DNA of 14,979 bases from JAGPUQ01 sp036961295 (GCA_036961295.1 JBALVX010000004.1:1-14979), one strand, 5' to 3'. Positions 1 through 7,188 are shown, counted from the stretch's first letter. Translations and numbers: made by a program. Notes: generated from the letters alone by a model not told the origin.

Positions 1-66
1 CTACCAACAGCACCAACATCTCCAACACTCAGACGTCCGTTGCTACCAACAGCACCAACATCTCCA
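1..66 (+). repeat. 42-bp direct repeat in the adhesin stalk
   Basis: A 24-bp stretch at 1-24 recurs exactly at 43-66, giving a 42-bp period, or 14 residues (two heptads). The coded units begin ATNSTNIS, and a third, diverged unit begins ATNTAAI. The array probably continues upstream of the window. Confidence 0.8.
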
Positions 67-368
67 CCAATACCACCGACATCGCAACCAATACCGCCGC
101 GATTCAAGGGCTCGATAAACGCATTGATCGCCTGGACGACAAAGCTTCGCGCGGCATCGCCATTGCGAATGCTATGGAAGTGTTCCTGCCCGATCCCGGT
201 AAAAGTTTCCGGATGACAGTAGGTGGCGGTTTTTACGGTGGGCAACAAGCCATCGGCCTCACCGGTTCTGGCAGAGTCACTGAGGACACCGCCGTTTACT
301 TTGGTATCGGTACCGATGTCAGCGGACTGGAGTTCGGCGGTAAGGTCGGCGTATCATTCCAGTGGTAA
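1..368 (+). CDS. Trimeric autotransporter adhesin (YadA family), C-terminal end, 5' partial
   Basis: The frame is open from the window edge (first full codon at base 3) for 121 codons to TAA at 366-368. The first ~50 residues are rich in Thr, Asn, Ser and Ile with repeated TNSTNIS and TNTxxI units, as in the coiled-coil stalk and neck of trimeric autotransporters. They are followed by a helix with RIDRLDDKASRG. The last ~70 residues match the YadA membrane anchor: a short helix (GIAIANAMEVF), then alternating beta strands (MTVGGGFYGGQQAIGLTGSG, YFGIGT, GKVGVSFQW) with a terminal Trp as outer-membrane assembly signal. In this family three such anchors form one 12-stranded pore that exposes the stalk and head for adhesion. 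The head and signal peptide lie outside the window, so the ligand cannot be inferred. A strong terminator follows. The family call is confident. Confidence 0.93.
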   Translation, partial: TNSTNISNTQTSVATNSTNISTNTTDIATNTAAIQGLDKRIDRLDDKASRGIAIANAMEVFLPDPGKSFRMTVGGGFYGGQQAIGLTGSGRVTEDTAVYFGIGTDVSGLEFGGKVGVSFQW

Positions 369-399
369 GTTAAACAACAATTTCTCAGAGTTGTTACTA

Positions 400-425
400 A
401 GCCCCTTCTTTGAAGGGGCTTTTTT
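400..425 (+). terminator. Rho-independent terminator of the adhesin gene
   Basis: A perfect 9-bp stem (AGCCCCTTC at 400-408, GAAGGGGCT at 412-420) with a 3-nt loop is followed by a run of T at 420-425. It starts 31 bases after the adhesin stop codon and separates that gene from the downstream glycosyltransferase-like gene. Confidence 0.9.
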
Positions 426-517
426 ATATAAAAGCAAAAACGCCGCACCGGAAATAGGCACACCCTTTACGTAATACGGTAAAATTCATTACACATCCCC
501 AGCCAGGCTCTCTCTGT

Positions 518-1609
518 ATGACAAAACTCAATATAGCAATATCATTGCGAGACGATATTCCGCTAGATAGCGCGATGTTTAGCAATGGTCTTAGTCAAAA
601 TATAAAATTTTTTTACGACCTGCTGGAAACCATGGGCCATAAACCCCATTTTTTAGTACAAAAGCCCGTCGCAACCAGGCGACTACAACTCAATGGCAAC
701 CAATATCGCGCCGTTACCCACGACACGATTCTTGAATCAAAAACACCATTTTCGTTAATATTTGAAGTGGGAGTAACGATTTGCCAAGCGGACAGAGAGC
801 GACTCAGGGAAAAAATCGGTGCAAAAATTATTTCGCTGCGCTATGGACACAGCATGCTTATGGATATGGAGCAGATGTGCCATCAAGAAACTCTACCGAT
901 TGGGCTCTATGAAAAAGAGCCCGATGCCGTGTGGGCGTCACCTCATTTTAAAAATTCCTACTCCTATCTTGCGACGGTTTACAATGCGCCGGTGCGAGAA
1001 TGCCCTTATATATGGGAACCGGATTTCGTCTCAACTCCTTTCGATGCCACCGACTACCGCGACAAGCCCGACATCTATGTGATGGAACCCAATATCAGCA
1101 TTCTCAAAAATGCTTTAATCCCCCTCGCAATTATCGAGAATATTTACCGCAGCGAACCGAATGTTTTCGGTAAGGCTACAATTTTAAATGGCACGCATTT
1201 TCAGAATAGAGAGTACTTTCTCAGCAATATTGTTAGGAACTTCGATAGCCTTATTAGCCATGCCGACAAAGTCTATTTTACTGGTCGTTATAAATTTGAC
1301 GAGGTATTCCAGAAACGAGATATTCTTCTAGGCCACCAAATGGGCTGCGAACTTAACTACCTGTACCTTGAAGCCCTGTGGAAGGGCGTCCCCCTGGTCC
1401 ATAATTCACCGGCGTTTAAGGAGGCGGGTTATTACTATCCCGATTGCGAAGTATTTGAAGGGCGCGATCAATGTCTGAAAGCCATTCGCGACAAGGCCGT
1501 AGGCACAAGACAAAAACAGAATAAGGCGTTTATCCAACGCTTCTCTATTCACAATAAAACCGTGCAACAGGGCTATCGAGAATTAATACAAGAGGCGCTG
1601 GACAGTTAA
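518..1609 (+). CDS. DUF2827 family protein, putative GT-B glycosyltransferase
   Basis: The protein has 363 residues and resembles the DUF2827 family by recognition of its conserved blocks. These are an N-terminal SNGLSQNI segment (22-29), WASPHF (139-144), IWEPDF (165-170), EPNISILKNALIPL (190-203) and a C-terminal HQMGCELNYLYLEALWKG block (273-290) followed by PLVHNS. The last block has the Glu-rich, LEA-G-P layout of the nucleotide-sugar half of GT-B glycosyltransferases. There is no signal peptide or TM segment, so it should act in the cytoplasm. It lies 149 bp after the adhesin stop, behind that gene's terminator, so it needs its own promoter; none is convincing in 428-517. The ATG at 518 has no clear Shine-Dalgarno, but the family's usual N-terminus begins close to it. 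A role in glycosylating the neighbouring adhesin, or in another surface glycan, is inference. Catalytic activity of the family is not established to my knowledge. Confidence 0.78.
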   Translation: MTKLNIAISLRDDIPLDSAMFSNGLSQNIKFFYDLLETMGHKPHFLVQKPVATRRLQLNGNQYRAVTHDTILESKTPFSLIFEVGVTICQADRERLREKIGAKIISLRYGHSMLMDMEQMCHQETLPIGLYEKEPDAVWASPHFKNSYSYLATVYNAPVRECPYIWEPDFVSTPFDATDYRDKPDIYVMEPNISILKNALIPLAIIENIYRSEPNVFGKATILNGTHFQNREYFLSNIVRNFDSLISHADKVYFTGRYKFDEVFQKRDILLGHQMGCELNYLYLEALWKGVPLVHNSPAFKEAGYYYPDCEVFEGRDQCLKAIRDKAVGTRQKQNKAFIQRFSIHNKTVQQGYRELIQEALDS

Positions 1610-1921
1610 CTACCGATATGGATAGATATTACCTCGACCAGTAAAAAACTCCGACCAACAACTTAAATTCGTAGCTTCCGGTAATTGCCACTCCGGCATA
1701 ATTATAATCAACGCGCTTATTTTCAATTTTTTATGATATTTCCTTGCCGATTAACATACCTTCATTACTTAGAATATGCCGAAAAAATACATATATAGCC
1801 TAACTACCCGACGCAGCGGATCCCGTAGTGATTCAAAAGTTTGTGCTATATTCGAAGCCTGTCAGAGATTCGCGCCGCCGATGACTTAAAACATTAGGCT
1901 TCTAAAACTAAAGAGGGATAC
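1610..1921. other. AT-rich intergenic region before the methyltransferase gene
   Basis: No open frame worth calling and no RNA gene or insertion-sequence end is visible in these 312 bp. The first two thirds are AT-rich without clear hairpins, and no terminator follows the DUF2827 gene. The right end holds an extended -10 promoter and a GAGGG ribosome binding site at 1913-1917, four bases before the methyltransferase ATG. Confidence 0.5.
1844..1852 (+). promoter_or_regulatory. Probable extended -10 promoter for the methyltransferase gene
   Basis: TGC directly precedes TATATT (1847-1852), which fits the TGn extended -10 class that can work without a good -35. The -35 position at 17-bp spacing (1824-1829) is poor. 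It lies 70 bp before the ATG at 1922. Confidence 0.4.
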
Positions 1922-2590
1922 ATGGAAAAATCAAAAGAAATCGAAAAAAATATGGATCAGGTGTTCACTGATATTTATAGAAATAATAAATGGCGCGGAA
2001 AGGACTCGGCTTCGGGACAGGGTTCGGATGCTTTTCAAACTAGAATCATTGTCAAAGAACTCCCAGTCGTATTTAGTGATTTCGGTATCTCAAAAATGCT
2101 GGATATTCCATGTGGCGATTTTTACTGGATGAAGACAGTTGATTTAAGCAACATAGATTACACAGGCGCAGATATTGTCGATGATTTGATACGAGAAAAC
2201 ATAGAGCAGTACGGAAGAGATGGTGTGTGTTTCGAAAAACTAAACCTAATCAAAGATAAGCTGCCAAAGGTAGATTTAATCGTTTGTCGAGATTGTCTCG
2301 TGCACTTTTCTTTTGAGGACATTTTTTCTGCGCTGGACAATGTATGCAATAGTCAGTCCGAATACTTTTTCACTACAACATTTACAGGAAAAACGGGCAA
2401 CTATGATATTACAACAGGTGGATGGCGTCCTCTCAACTTAGAGATTGCTCCCTTTATGTTACCTAAGCCCCTCAAAATAATAAATGAAGGTTGCACAGAA
2501 ACAGATGATATCGACGTATATACAGATAAATCACTCGGGCTATGGAGAATAGCTGACTTACGAGAAACCTTAAAAAATCAACGCAGCTAA
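1922..2590 (+). CDS. Class I SAM-dependent methyltransferase
   Basis: The protein has 222 residues. Motif I of Rossmann-fold methyltransferases is at 59-70 (MLDIPCGDFYWM), an acidic strand-2 residue lies in GADIVDD (82-88), and DLIVCRDCLVHF (118-129) fits strand 4. The N-terminal WRGKDSASGQGSD block (24-36) and the GGWRPLNLEIAPF segment (166-178) are features I associate with methyltransferases found among polysaccharide and glycan genes. The substrate cannot be read from sequence. There are no membrane segments. The gene is clearly AT-rich (sampled stretches about 35-43% GC, against about 58% in birA), which suggests transfer. It is monocistronic, with its own extended -10 promoter and a GAGGG site four bases before the ATG. 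The same strand and closeness to the DUF2827 gene and the adhesin suggest glycan modification, but that link is inference. Confidence 0.85.
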   Translation: MEKSKEIEKNMDQVFTDIYRNNKWRGKDSASGQGSDAFQTRIIVKELPVVFSDFGISKMLDIPCGDFYWMKTVDLSNIDYTGADIVDDLIRENIEQYGRDGVCFEKLNLIKDKLPKVDLIVCRDCLVHFSFEDIFSALDNVCNSQSEYFFTTTFTGKTGNYDITTGGWRPLNLEIAPFMLPKPLKIINEGCTETDDIDVYTDKSLGLWRIADLRETLKNQRS

Positions 2591-2611
2591 CTGCGTAGCT
2601 CCCCCCTTTTT
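2581..2611 (+). terminator. Possible weak terminator overlapping the methyltransferase stop
   Basis: ACGCAG (2581-2586) pairs with CTGCGT (2591-2596) around a 4-nt loop that contains the TAA stop. A C-run and then five T follow at 2607-2611. The T-run is about 10 bases from the stem, so termination would be weak. Confidence 0.3.
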
Positions 2612-2646
2612 AGTGGACTCCTTCTGCTAACTCAGGAGGTGACTAT

Positions 2647-2682
2647 ATGCCTTCCCTTATAAAGGGCAGGAAAACCAATTGA
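2647..2682 (+). other. 11-codon ORF behind a perfect Shine-Dalgarno
   Basis: ATG at 2647 is preceded by AGGAGGTGA (2634-2642), a full match to the 16S 3' end at good spacing. The frame codes for MPSLIKGRKTN and then TGA. It may be the start of a gene that has lost its body, a small peptide, or chance. No homology is recognised. Confidence 0.2.
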
Positions 2683-2848
2683 AAGCGCCAATAAATAGTT
2701 TTAGTTTTGATCCTGCTGCGTTAGCAAAGCAGTTTTACAATGCCTGAAATAGACTCGAGCATGGTGCGATTCCAGAATTAACGTATGGTTAACCTTTGAG
2801 GCGCGGCATTAAAATATCGCAACTTCGACTTAATTTTTAGAGGGTCGA

Positions 2849-2870
2849 GGGGTTCATTAAACCGAACCCC
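2849..2870. other. Hairpin downstream of birA
   Basis: GGGGTTC (2849-2855) pairs perfectly with GAACCCC (2864-2870) around an 8-nt loop, 37 bp beyond the birA stop. Neither strand has a proper T-run directly after the stem, so it is at best a weak terminator or a 3'-end stabiliser for birA. Confidence 0.35.
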
Positions 2871-2906
2871 CATCACTATTAGTGGACAACTAGCTTACCG
2901 AGACAA

Positions 2907-3914
2907 TTACTTAGTTGGCCGCAAACTCACTTCCCCACCACTAAAATACTGTAACTGCCCATCTACCTCCAGACAGAGCGCGCCGTTTTCGGCCACACCC
3001 CTGGCGACGCCCGTTACGCTTTGCCTGGGAGTGCTTATTTGTACCGTTTCACCTCGATGGGCATCGTAGCCCTGCCATTCCTCTCGGTAGGGAATAAACC
3101 CGGTCCGGGTGTAATCACTTAGCAGGGGCAATAACTCCGATAGTATCGCTGCCGCAATCGCATTACGGCTGAGACCGTGATCGGCAAGGTCGTGCCAGGG
3201 CTGGTCAATGGTTTTTGCTATCCCGCTGGGAACATTGATATTGAGGCCAATGCCGACAATAACCCGACAGGTGCCGACGGGATCGCCGGTCATCTCCAGT
3301 AAAATGCCCCCCAACTTGCGCCCGTCCCGCAACACATCGTTGGGCCATTTCAGGGTGATGTCCGCCACCCCCAGGGCGGTAACGGCACGCCGCACGGCAA
3401 CGCCTACGGCAAGGCTCAGGCCCTCCAGCACCGTCGCGCCGCCCTCGTATTCCCACACTAGCGATAAATAAACATTGCGCCCGTAGGGACTCACCCAGGT
3501 GCGGCCCATACGACCGCGACCACCGGTTTGGCATTCGGCGAGATAAGCGCTGCCATGTGTACTGGCATGGACGCTGACGTGGTCACCGGCTTGAACACTG
3601 CCTAGCTCTAACTGCCGACGCGCGTAAGCATTGGTGGAGTCGATGGTATCCAGCACTTGCAACGCAGTCAGCAGGGCACTGGCGTCCGGCTTGAGGCCCG
3701 CGGTTATTTCCTCGGGACTCAGCAGCTCAAGGCCACCGGGAATACGATAACCGCGCCCCCGCACACTCTCTAAATCGATGTGTAAATCGGACAGCTTCGA
3801 CAACTGCTTCCAGATCGCCGTGCGGCTGACCGACAGCGCTTTACCCAGGGCCTCCCCGGAATGGAAATTGCCATCGCCCAATACTTCGAGCAGTTGACGC
3901 ACGGTAACTGTCAT
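2907..3914 (-). CDS. birA: Bifunctional biotin-protein ligase / biotin operon repressor BirA
   Basis: The protein joins biotin to the biotin-accepting lysine of carboxylase subunits via biotinyl-AMP, and in this architecture represses biotin genes. From the ATG at 3914 it has 335 residues. An N-terminal winged HTH (about 5-58, recognition segment SVSRTAIWKQL at 28-38) precedes the catalytic domain. That domain has STN (93-95), the biotinyl-AMP loop GGRGRMGRTW (131-140), KWPND (189-193) and KLGGILLE with the conserved Lys near 200. A C-terminal SH3-like domain ends in GALCLEVDG. No key residue is missing. A GTG six bases upstream (3918-3920) is in frame, but the ATG has AGGTG five bases ahead of it. 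It is the last gene after tauE on the same strand, and its start is overlapped by the final ORF of a 17-bp repeat chain. The usual neighbour coaX is absent downstream. Regulation by translational coupling is likely from this layout, not proven. Confidence 0.95.
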   Translation of the reverse strand: MTVTVRQLLEVLGDGNFHSGEALGKALSVSRTAIWKQLSKLSDLHIDLESVRGRGYRIPGGLELLSPEEITAGLKPDASALLTALQVLDTIDSTNAYARRQLELGSVQAGDHVSVHASTHGSAYLAECQTGGRGRMGRTWVSPYGRNVYLSLVWEYEGGATVLEGLSLAVGVAVRRAVTALGVADITLKWPNDVLRDGRKLGGILLEMTGDPVGTCRVIVGIGLNINVPSGIAKTIDQPWHDLADHGLSRNAIAAAILSELLPLLSDYTRTGFIPYREEWQGYDAHRGETVQISTPRQSVTGVARGVAENGALCLEVDGQLQYFSGGEVSLRPTK

Positions 3915-3999
3915 TTGCACCTAGCCATCATTAGCACCTAGCCATCATTTGCACCTAACTATCATTGACACCTAAATATCACGGACACTTATCCTTCAT
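3911..3999 (-). promoter_or_regulatory. Chain of five overlapping minicistrons linking tauE to birA
   Basis: Read on the minus strand, five tiny ORFs follow each other without a gap. They are 3999-3979 (MKDKCP, entered by TGATG overlap with the tauE stop), 3982-3962 (GTG start, then IFRCQ), 3965-3945 (MIVRCK), 3948-3931 (MMARC, ending TAATG) and 3931-3911 (MMARCK). The last ends in ATGA, overlapping the birA ATG at 3914. Four of the five contain AGGTG at Shine-Dalgarno distance before the next start; the first has AAGTG. A seven-codon ORF minus a 4-nt overlap equals the 17-bp repeat period. Translation of these ORFs is inferred, not shown. Confidence 0.6.
3913..3997. repeat. 17-bp tandem repeat, five units
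   Basis: Units lie at 3913-3929, 3930-3946, 3947-3963, 3964-3980 and 3981-3997. The first two differ at one base, the third is close, and the fourth and fifth diverge progressively towards tauE. The plus-strand core is CACCTA; on minus it is TAGGTG followed by a start codon at the unit border. The array fills the tauE-birA gap. Confidence 0.9.
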
Positions 4000-4805
4000 C
4001 ACATTATCAGGCCAATATTGGAAACAATAAATATCAAACCGAGCAGCAGCGACAGCGCGGCGAACGCACGTCGCAGGCCGGTCTCGGGTAAACGATGGGC
4101 CAACTTTGCTCCCACTTGAGCAAATGGAATACTAGTGAGCGCGATGCCAATAAAAGCTGGCAAGTAAACATAGCCGTAGGCCCCCGTCGGTAAGTCTGCC
4201 GCCGACCAACCGGTAATCACATAGACCAGCGTCGCACTCACCGCGATGGGAAAACCCAGTGCTGCAGAACTCGCCACCGCCTGAGGCATGGGAATCCGAC
4301 ACCAGGATAAAAATGGCACGGTCAGGGAGCCACCGCCGATACCAAAAATGCCCGACAAACAACCAATCACACCCGCCACGCCTGAGCGCGAACCGAGACC
4401 GGGCAATTCGCGGTGACCGCTCACCGGGGCACTAAAAACCATTTGCGCGGCGATAAAAATCAAAAACACACCAAAACAGATTTGTAACAGTGGGCCGTCC
4501 AACTGCGCGGCCAGCAGGCCGCCGACTGCCGCACCAAGCACAATCCCCGGAACCATAGAAACTACAAGAGGCCAACGCACGGCATTTTTTTGATGGTGGG
4601 TCACAATCGACGAAACTGAAGTGACAACAATAGTGGCAAGGGAGGTGCCAATGGCTAAATGCGTTAGCAGCTCTGGAGGATACCCGCTTACCGTGAAGGC
4701 AATAATTAACACCGGCACAATGATGGCGCCACCGCCGAGGCCGAAGAGCCCTGCAATTACGCCTGCCAATACACCAAGGGCAAGATACAGAGCAAAAACG
4801 TCCAA
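3999..4805 (-). CDS. TauE/SafE family membrane permease
   Basis: The family exports or imports sulfur-containing or organic anions (sulfite, sulfoacetate, taurine-linked products) across the inner membrane. The 268-residue protein is almost wholly hydrophobic with about eight TM segments. It shows the internal duplication of the family: GLFGLGGGAIIVPVL at 19-33 and GIFGIGGGSLTVPFL at 152-166. The substrate cannot be told from the sequence. The start is TTG at 4805: an in-frame TAA lies two codons upstream (4809-4811), and AGGTGGG (4813-4819) sits seven bases before the TTG. The gene is 171 bp after the GGDEF-EAL gene on the same strand. Its TGA stop (3999-4001) overlaps the ATG of the first minicistron leading to birA, so the two genes probably share a transcript. 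Confidence 0.9.
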   Translation of the reverse strand: MDVFALYLALGVLAGVIAGLFGLGGGAIIVPVLIIAFTVSGYPPELLTHLAIGTSLATIVVTSVSSIVTHHQKNAVRWPLVVSMVPGIVLGAAVGGLLAAQLDGPLLQICFGVFLIFIAAQMVFSAPVSGHRELPGLGSRSGVAGVIGCLSGIFGIGGGSLTVPFLSWCRIPMPQAVASSAALGFPIAVSATLVYVITGWSAADLPTGAYGYVYLPAFIGIALTSIPFAQVGAKLAHRLPETGLRRAFAALSLLLGLIFIVSNIGLIM

Positions 4806-4976
4806 AGATTAACCCACCTGTATAACGGCCCTGCTAAGCGGCCCGATAAAAGTTGCTGAGTATTATTGTACGCACACTGGCGAAACACCAGACATTCGTC
4901 GGGGATAAAACAATCGCTGCTTAAAACGCCGATATCAGCAACGGGGTAATGTCTTAAGAGTCCAGCCCAGTAAATC

Positions 4977-7124
4977 TTATTTTGCTTGCTCGGCAACTTT
5001 TTTCTTTAAGCCCTTCTGCGCGAAACGCACAAAAGCGGGTCCCGGCAAGGCTTTACTAAACAGGTAACCCTGCGCCAGCCTGACACCGTGACGTCGAAGA
5101 TAACCATATTGCTCTACGGTCTCCACGCCCTCGGCAATCACTCCCAAACGCAGACAGCGAGCCATGGCAATAATCGCGGAGACAATCCCTTCTTCACTGT
5201 CATCCACCGAGCGAATTTCGCTCATAAAAGTTTGGTCAATTTTGAGCACGTTCACCGGTAGCCGTTTGAGATAGGCCAGAGAGGAATACCCGGTACCAAA
5301 ATCATCAATAGCAATATCAATTTTTTGCGCTTGCAGCATGCGCAATGATTGCAGGGTGGTGGCGTCGTCCTGCATCAAGGTGCTTTCAGTCACCTCCAGG
5401 CTGATCTCCGTGGACTCAATGCCATAACGCGCAAAGACCTCCTGCACGTTCTGATAAAAGCTCGGCGATCGCAACTGCAGGCCAGAAACATTAACTGCGA
5501 TTTTGCCACGCCATAAACCTTGTGTTTTCCACTCTTTAATAGCGCTACAGGCTTCTTCCAAAACGAACATCCCGAGTTTTGAAATCAAACCGGATTGCTC
5601 GGCAATGGCAATAAACTTAGCCGGTGGAATCATGCCGTGCTTCGGATGCGTCCACCGCGACAGAGCTTCGGCACCGATCACGCGTCCGGTTTCAAGGTCA
5701 ATCGTGGGTTGGTAGTGAACCTCCAGCTCGCGCTTTTCAAGTCCCTGGCGCAAATCATTTTCAAGATCGAGGGAATTGATCCCACTCTGACTCATGCTGT
5801 TATCGTACTTGCGGTAGGTGTTGCGACCATCCAGCTTGGCCTTGTACATCGCCGTATCCGCGCAATGCAAAATGGTTTCAAAATCTTCGCCGTCATCCGG
5901 AAAAACCGAGACTCCGATACTGGCGGTAACGACCACTTCGTAGTTGCCAATCTTAATGGGCTTGGCGAGCATTTCGGCTACCCGAGTCACCACCATCTCC
6001 AGTGTTTTAGCGTCTTTGACGTCGTTTAACACTAAGGTAAATTCATCTCCCCCCAGGCGCGACACCACCGATTGCGAGTTCATTTGACTCTGCTTGGCCA
6101 GTAAATCACTACCGCGCACACTTTCTTTCAAGCGTTGCCCGATGGTTTTTAACAAGACATCACCATTGGTGTGCCCAAGGCTGTCGTTGATACGTTTAAA
6201 GTTATCGAGATCGACAAACAGTACCGCCAGGCGCGTGCCCGCGCGCTTGGTCATATCGATTAACAAGGTCAGCTGTTCTTTAAAAAACTGACGATTGGGC
6301 AAGCCGGTCAGCGGATCGTAGTAGGCCAGGTAGCGCATCCGCTCTTCAGCTTTTTTGCGCTGAGTAATATCCTGTCCAATCGCAATCTGCACGACCTTGC
6401 CGTGCTGGGTGAGCCGATTGACATGCAATTCCATGGGATAACCCGAGCCATCCTTGCGGGTAATAAACGTTTCAAATAAAGCCTGTTTTTTATTATCGGC
6501 AAACAGCGGCGCCATTTGACTCATAAAATTATCTTTTTCGGATTTATCCAACAAATCGAGAATCGATTTATTAACCAGCTCCTGCCATTCGTAACCGAGG
6601 TTCTTCTTGGCGCTGGCATTAACATAACGAATAACGAGGGAGTCTTCATTAAACAGAAAAATTTCGTTGGACGAATTTTCCACCACCACGCCCAACTGCT
6701 CGGCAAGATCTTCCGCCTTACCTTTTTCTTCCTCGGCATCGGCATTTTTCAGCGCATACTGCACCTTGTAACCCAGCAGATGCCAATTAATGGGTTTCGA
6801 TAAAAAATCGGTCGCCCCGGCGCTATATGACGCGTTAATAGAATCGACGTCATCCGCACCCGTAATCATTAAAATAGGTATGTGCCTGCCAGCGATATCT
6901 TCGCGGATGGCTTTGCACACTTCCAAACCGTTTTTGCGCGGCATATTCAGATCAAGCAGTATCGCGTGGGGCTGAGTTTCGAAATACTTATCCAGCGCCA
7001 GCTGACCGTCGTTGGCCTGTATCACTTCGAAATCAAAACGTTCCAGGGTTTGCCGCATCAACAACAAAGATGTAGCGTCGTCATCGGCGACCAGGACTTT
7101 TCGTTTAAAAGTGGTATCGTTCAC
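4977..7124 (-). CDS. Response regulator with REC-PAS-GGDEF-EAL domains (c-di-GMP turnover)
   Basis: The protein has 715 residues and no TM segment. REC is about 8-125, with the DDD pocket at 14-16, phospho-acceptor D58 and K110. PAS is about 140-258. The GGDEF domain has RLGGDEF at 356-362, intact for diguanylate cyclase. The EAL domain has EAL at 486-488, NVSG (545-548), EVTES (577-581), DDFGTGYSSL (607-616), KID (628-630) and EGVET (665-669), all consistent with active phosphodiesterase. The RxxD-like motif (R337-D340) lies 17 residues before GGDEF instead of the usual 5, because about 12 residues are inserted; product inhibition through a standard I-site may be lost. The start is GTG at 7124, as a TAA lies eight codons upstream in frame and no better start is seen. 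It follows the stand-alone receiver by 64 bp and the kinase further up, so phosphorylation by that kinase is a reasonable inference. The net direction of c-di-GMP change cannot be told. Confidence 0.95.
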   Translation of the reverse strand: MNDTTFKRKVLVADDDATSLLLMRQTLERFDFEVIQANDGQLALDKYFETQPHAILLDLNMPRKNGLEVCKAIREDIAGRHIPILMITGADDVDSINASYSAGATDFLSKPINWHLLGYKVQYALKNADAEEEKGKAEDLAEQLGVVVENSSNEIFLFNEDSLVIRYVNASAKKNLGYEWQELVNKSILDLLDKSEKDNFMSQMAPLFADNKKQALFETFITRKDGSGYPMELHVNRLTQHGKVVQIAIGQDITQRKKAEERMRYLAYYDPLTGLPNRQFFKEQLTLLIDMTKRAGTRLAVLFVDLDNFKRINDSLGHTNGDVLLKTIGQRLKESVRGSDLLAKQSQMNSQSVVSRLGGDEFTLVLNDVKDAKTLEMVVTRVAEMLAKPIKIGNYEVVVTASIGVSVFPDDGEDFETILHCADTAMYKAKLDGRNTYRKYDNSMSQSGINSLDLENDLRQGLEKRELEVHYQPTIDLETGRVIGAEALSRWTHPKHGMIPPAKFIAIAEQSGLISKLGMFVLEEACSAIKEWKTQGLWRGKIAVNVSGLQLRSPSFYQNVQEVFARYGIESTEISLEVTESTLMQDDATTLQSLRMLQAQKIDIAIDDFGTGYSSLAYLKRLPVNVLKIDQTFMSEIRSVDDSEEGIVSAIIAMARCLRLGVIAEGVETVEQYGYLRRHGVRLAQGYLFSKALPGPAFVRFAQKGLKKKVAEQAK

Positions 7125-7188
7125 AAGGCTATGGCATTCCGTAAATTATTAAATATCTTTATGGCTGGCAACAATACCGCCCTGAAAA

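Larger units (their letters stand above)
2591..2906. other. Intergenic region with relic-like sequence
   Basis: These 316 bp lie between convergent genes. They hold a perfect Shine-Dalgarno (AGGAGGTGA, 2634-2642) before a short ORF, and an overlapping frame without a start that stays open from 2643 to a stop at 2745-2747. They also hold a direct repeat TTAGTGGAC (2610-2618 and 2879-2887) and a hairpin at 2849-2870. No transposase is recognisable and the repeats are direct rather than inverted. The content looks like a decayed gene or element, without proof. Confidence 0.4.

Noticed and set aside
223..474. 83-codon plus-strand ORF over the adhesin end
   Set aside because: It is in the wrong frame relative to the YadA anchor and runs through the terminator.
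428..517. Promoter for the DUF2827 gene
   Set aside because: TTTACG and TACACA at 18-bp spacing, and TAAAAT without a -35, are both too poor to call.
2581..2740. Integron attC site after the methyltransferase gene
   Set aside because: GCTAAC and GTTAGC cores are present, but the full 7-bp R boxes do not match the consensus and no integrase or second cassette is seen.
2610..2887. Insertion sequence or MITE bounded by TTAGTGGAC
   Set aside because: The 9-mers are in direct, not inverted, orientation, and no transposase similarity is visible.
3913..3997. CRISPR-like array
   Set aside because: Units are directly abutting 17-mers without unique spacers, and no cas genes are present.
4757..4996. 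79-codon minus-strand ORF between the GGDEF-EAL and tauE genes
   Set aside because: It starts inside the GGDEF-EAL gene with TTG, overlaps the tauE start, has no Shine-Dalgarno and resembles nothing I know.
5595..6029. 144-codon plus-strand ORF inside the GGDEF-EAL gene
   Set aside because: It is antisense to a clearly conserved coding region; the frame is open because of the codon pattern on the other strand.
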